Below the pieces are notes generated by a model. That model saw nothing but the letters and a program-made list of their open reading frames with translations. It made no database searches and had not been told where the DNA came from. From positions 1-64,000 of the forward strand of contig LBWM01000006.1 of NCBI GenBank assembly GCA_000993615.1: a DNA stretch of 64,000 bases. Reading direction: 5' to 3'. This DNA comes from Candidatus Peregrinibacteria bacterium GW2011_GWF2_39_17 (GTDB lineage: Bacteria; Patescibacteriota; Gracilibacteria; UBA1369; UBA12473). Every line of letters starts with the position of its first letter. The first letter of the stretch is position 1. The translations under genes were made by a program, and so were the position numbers. Positions 62,692-64,000 of the stretch are shown in pieces.

Positions 62692-64000
62692 ATGCTAAAA
62701 TTTTATCGCGCATTTTCAGGGCTAATTTTAGGAATATTTTTAGCGGGGTTCTTACAACCATTCTCTTTTCCAACTAAAGCGGCTAGCGTTTTAAGCGTCC
62801 CACTTACCGTGACAAATAACCTTGCCATTACAAGGGAAAACGAACCCGTAACCACTGGCATCCCTCTCCCTAAAAACCTGAATATCATCTCAACTTCGGA
62901 TCTAAATATTCGCGATAAGAATCAAGCGATTATTTCATCTCAATTTACGGTCACTGCTCGCTGGGGAGGAGCCCCAAATGATACCACTAAGCCAATCAAA
63001 TGGGTCCTAAGTACTTTTTATGCAAACGTAGAGCCATTTAGCACCGCAACTTATTATTTGGTAGATGGGACTAAAAATACGAGTCCATCTACCCTAATCA
63101 AAGAAGAAACCACAACTGATTTAACAATTCACACTGGCAATGCTGATTTTACTTTGGACAAACAAACTCTTAATTTTTTTAAAAAAGTTACAGTTAATGG
63201 TCAAATCATTAGTTTTTCATCGCAAAATGCTTTTTCGCTGATCGACCAAACCGGACTTTCCTATATTTCAACCCAAAATAAACCAACTATTTCAATTATT
63301 GAACAAGGCCCACTCCGTCTTGCCTTAAAGATAGAAGGCTCCCTGAATAATGGAAGCAATTCAGTCTTAGATTACATCCTCTACCTTTATTTTTATGCTG
63401 GTAAAAGTTATGTCCAAGCCAAATACACAGTCGGCAATCATCAAAAAGCTGCCCTAAACGGTACCAGCTACGATGTTTTTAATTATAATGGCCAAAACAG
63501 TTTCACTTTTCAGGATTTAAGCTTAGATACCCAAATCTATAGTCCTTCTGGGGCACTTACTTATTTTGCGCCTGGCAGTAAAAATAATAACCAAGGGGTA
63601 GTTCAAAATTTCTCAGTTTATCAAGATTCTTCAGGCAGTACTTATTGGGACCGCTACAACTCTACGGATAATCCCAGACCAAATAGTTATTCTAGCTTTA
63701 AGGGTTATCGCCTCACTAATAACGGCCAAACTTCGGATAGCGGAGATCATTTTGGTGGATGGTTGGACGTTTCTGATTCAAGCAAGGGAATTACCGTGGC
63801 CATCGAAGATTTTTGGCAAAATTATCCTAAAGGATTTTCCGTAAATGAAAGTGGCCAAATTAAAACTCAAATTTTCCCACAAGCTTATGGCGCTAACTAT
63901 AATTTTCGAGTAGGGGAAGAAAAAACCACAAGTATGTCCTTATTTTTCCATGTCGGCAAGGGAACGGCAATTCAAGCTGACACCTTCGCTCAAGCTCTTA
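62692..64000 (+). CDS. Large exported protein, PcRGLX/YetA-like N-terminus (3' end outside window)
   Basis: Open to the window end, 436 codons visible. Signal peptide MLKFYRAFSGLILGIFLAGF...TKA. The next region (LAITRENEPVTTGIPLPKNLNI, IISSQFTVTARWGGAPNDTTKPIKWVLSTFYANV) resembles the RIFT-barrel N-terminal domain of exo-rhamnogalacturonan lyase (PcRGLX)/YetA proteins, and GPLRLALKIEGSL...LYLYFYAGKSYVQAKYTVGN the adjoining beta-sandwich. Polysaccharide binding or cleavage is inferred; the catalytic part would lie beyond the window. Unusual for a bacterium with such compact gene content. Confidence 0.6.
   Translation, partial: MLKFYRAFSGLILGIFLAGFLQPFSFPTKAASVLSVPLTVTNNLAITRENEPVTTGIPLPKNLNIISTSDLNIRDKNQAIISSQFTVTARWGGAPNDTTKPIKWVLSTFYANVEPFSTATYYLVDGTKNTSPSTLIKEETTTDLTIHTGNADFTLDKQTLNFFKKVTVNGQIISFSSQNAFSLIDQTGLSYISTQNKPTISIIEQGPLRLALKIEGSLNNGSNSVLDYILYLYFYAGKSYVQAKYTVGNHQKAALNGTSYDVFNYNGQNSFTFQDLSLDTQIYSPSGALTYFAPGSKNNNQGVVQNFSVYQDSSGSTYWDRYNSTDNPRPNSYSSFKGYRLTNNGQTSDSGDHFGGWLDVSDSSKGITVAIEDFWQNYPKGFSVNESGQIKTQIFPQAYGANYNFRVGEEKTTSMSLFFHVGKGTAIQADTFAQAL

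Overview
The window looks like a chromosome segment from a low-GC, small-genome bacterium, most likely a member of the Patescibacteria (Candidate Phyla Radiation). The grounds are a run of five short VirB2-like membrane proteins of a type common in that group, a type IV pilus locus of minor pilins, compact aminoacyl-tRNA synthetases, many conserved but unnamed small proteins, and starts that mostly lack Shine-Dalgarno sequences. TGA is used as a true stop (for example at the ATGA junction of trpD/trpC and at the end of the DUF1858 gene), so the code is standard and not the UGA=Gly code of Gracilibacteria/Absconditabacteria. A Peregrinibacteria-like lineage would fit the unusually complete tryptophan pathway, but this placement is inference only.

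Layout. 1-9.9 kb: end of a repeat-rich protein, then three large cell-wall enzymes: a lytic transglycosylase/amidase/LysM protein, an L,D-transpeptidase fused to a D,D-carboxypeptidase, and an M23 peptidase-like protein. 10-18.8 kb: a decayed nucleotidyltransferase gene, malic enzyme, small lipoproteins, an SLH-domain protein, lgt, hisS, a large unknown protein and tsaD. 18.9-28.5 kb: cca, the pyruvate formate-lyase pair pflA/pflB, an exported beta-solenoid membrane protein and a proton-pumping pyrophosphatase. 28.5-36.2 kb: ribosomal protein L25, a DUF1858/HesB-like fusion, and a trpR-family repressor divergent from trpEGDCBA (no trpF), with a trp-operator-like palindrome inside the promoter. 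36.3-42.5 kb: two related lipoproteins, a 43-residue basic protein, ftsQ, pilT and small unknowns. 42.5-45.5 kb: tRNA-Ala(GGC), then the five tandem VirB2-like genes. 45.6-52.5 kb: metG and a seven-gene pilus assembly operon. 52.7-58 kb: RNHCP protein, tilS, ftsH, hsp20, galU. 58-64 kb: a divergent class A penicillin-binding protein, an unknown protein, a TPR protein, the RNase P RNA gene with a perfect 42-nt palindrome after it, and the start of a large exported protein.

How it fits together. Malic enzyme, pyruvate formate-lyase with its activase, and a K+-independent membrane pyrophosphatase suggest anaerobic fermentative metabolism that saves energy as a pyrophosphate-driven ion gradient. 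Cell-surface construction dominates the rest: peptidoglycan synthesis and trimming, lipoprotein maturation (lgt plus several tiny lipoproteins), an SLH surface protein and type IV pili. The best candidates for something undescribed are the five-gene VirB2-like array without secretion machinery, the L,D-transpeptidase/D,D-carboxypeptidase fusion, the TrpR-type control of a trpF-less trp operon, and a set of genes whose -10 boxes sit 6-11 nt before the ATG, which implies leaderless mRNAs. All promoter, fold and family statements are from reading the sequence; nothing was computed or searched.
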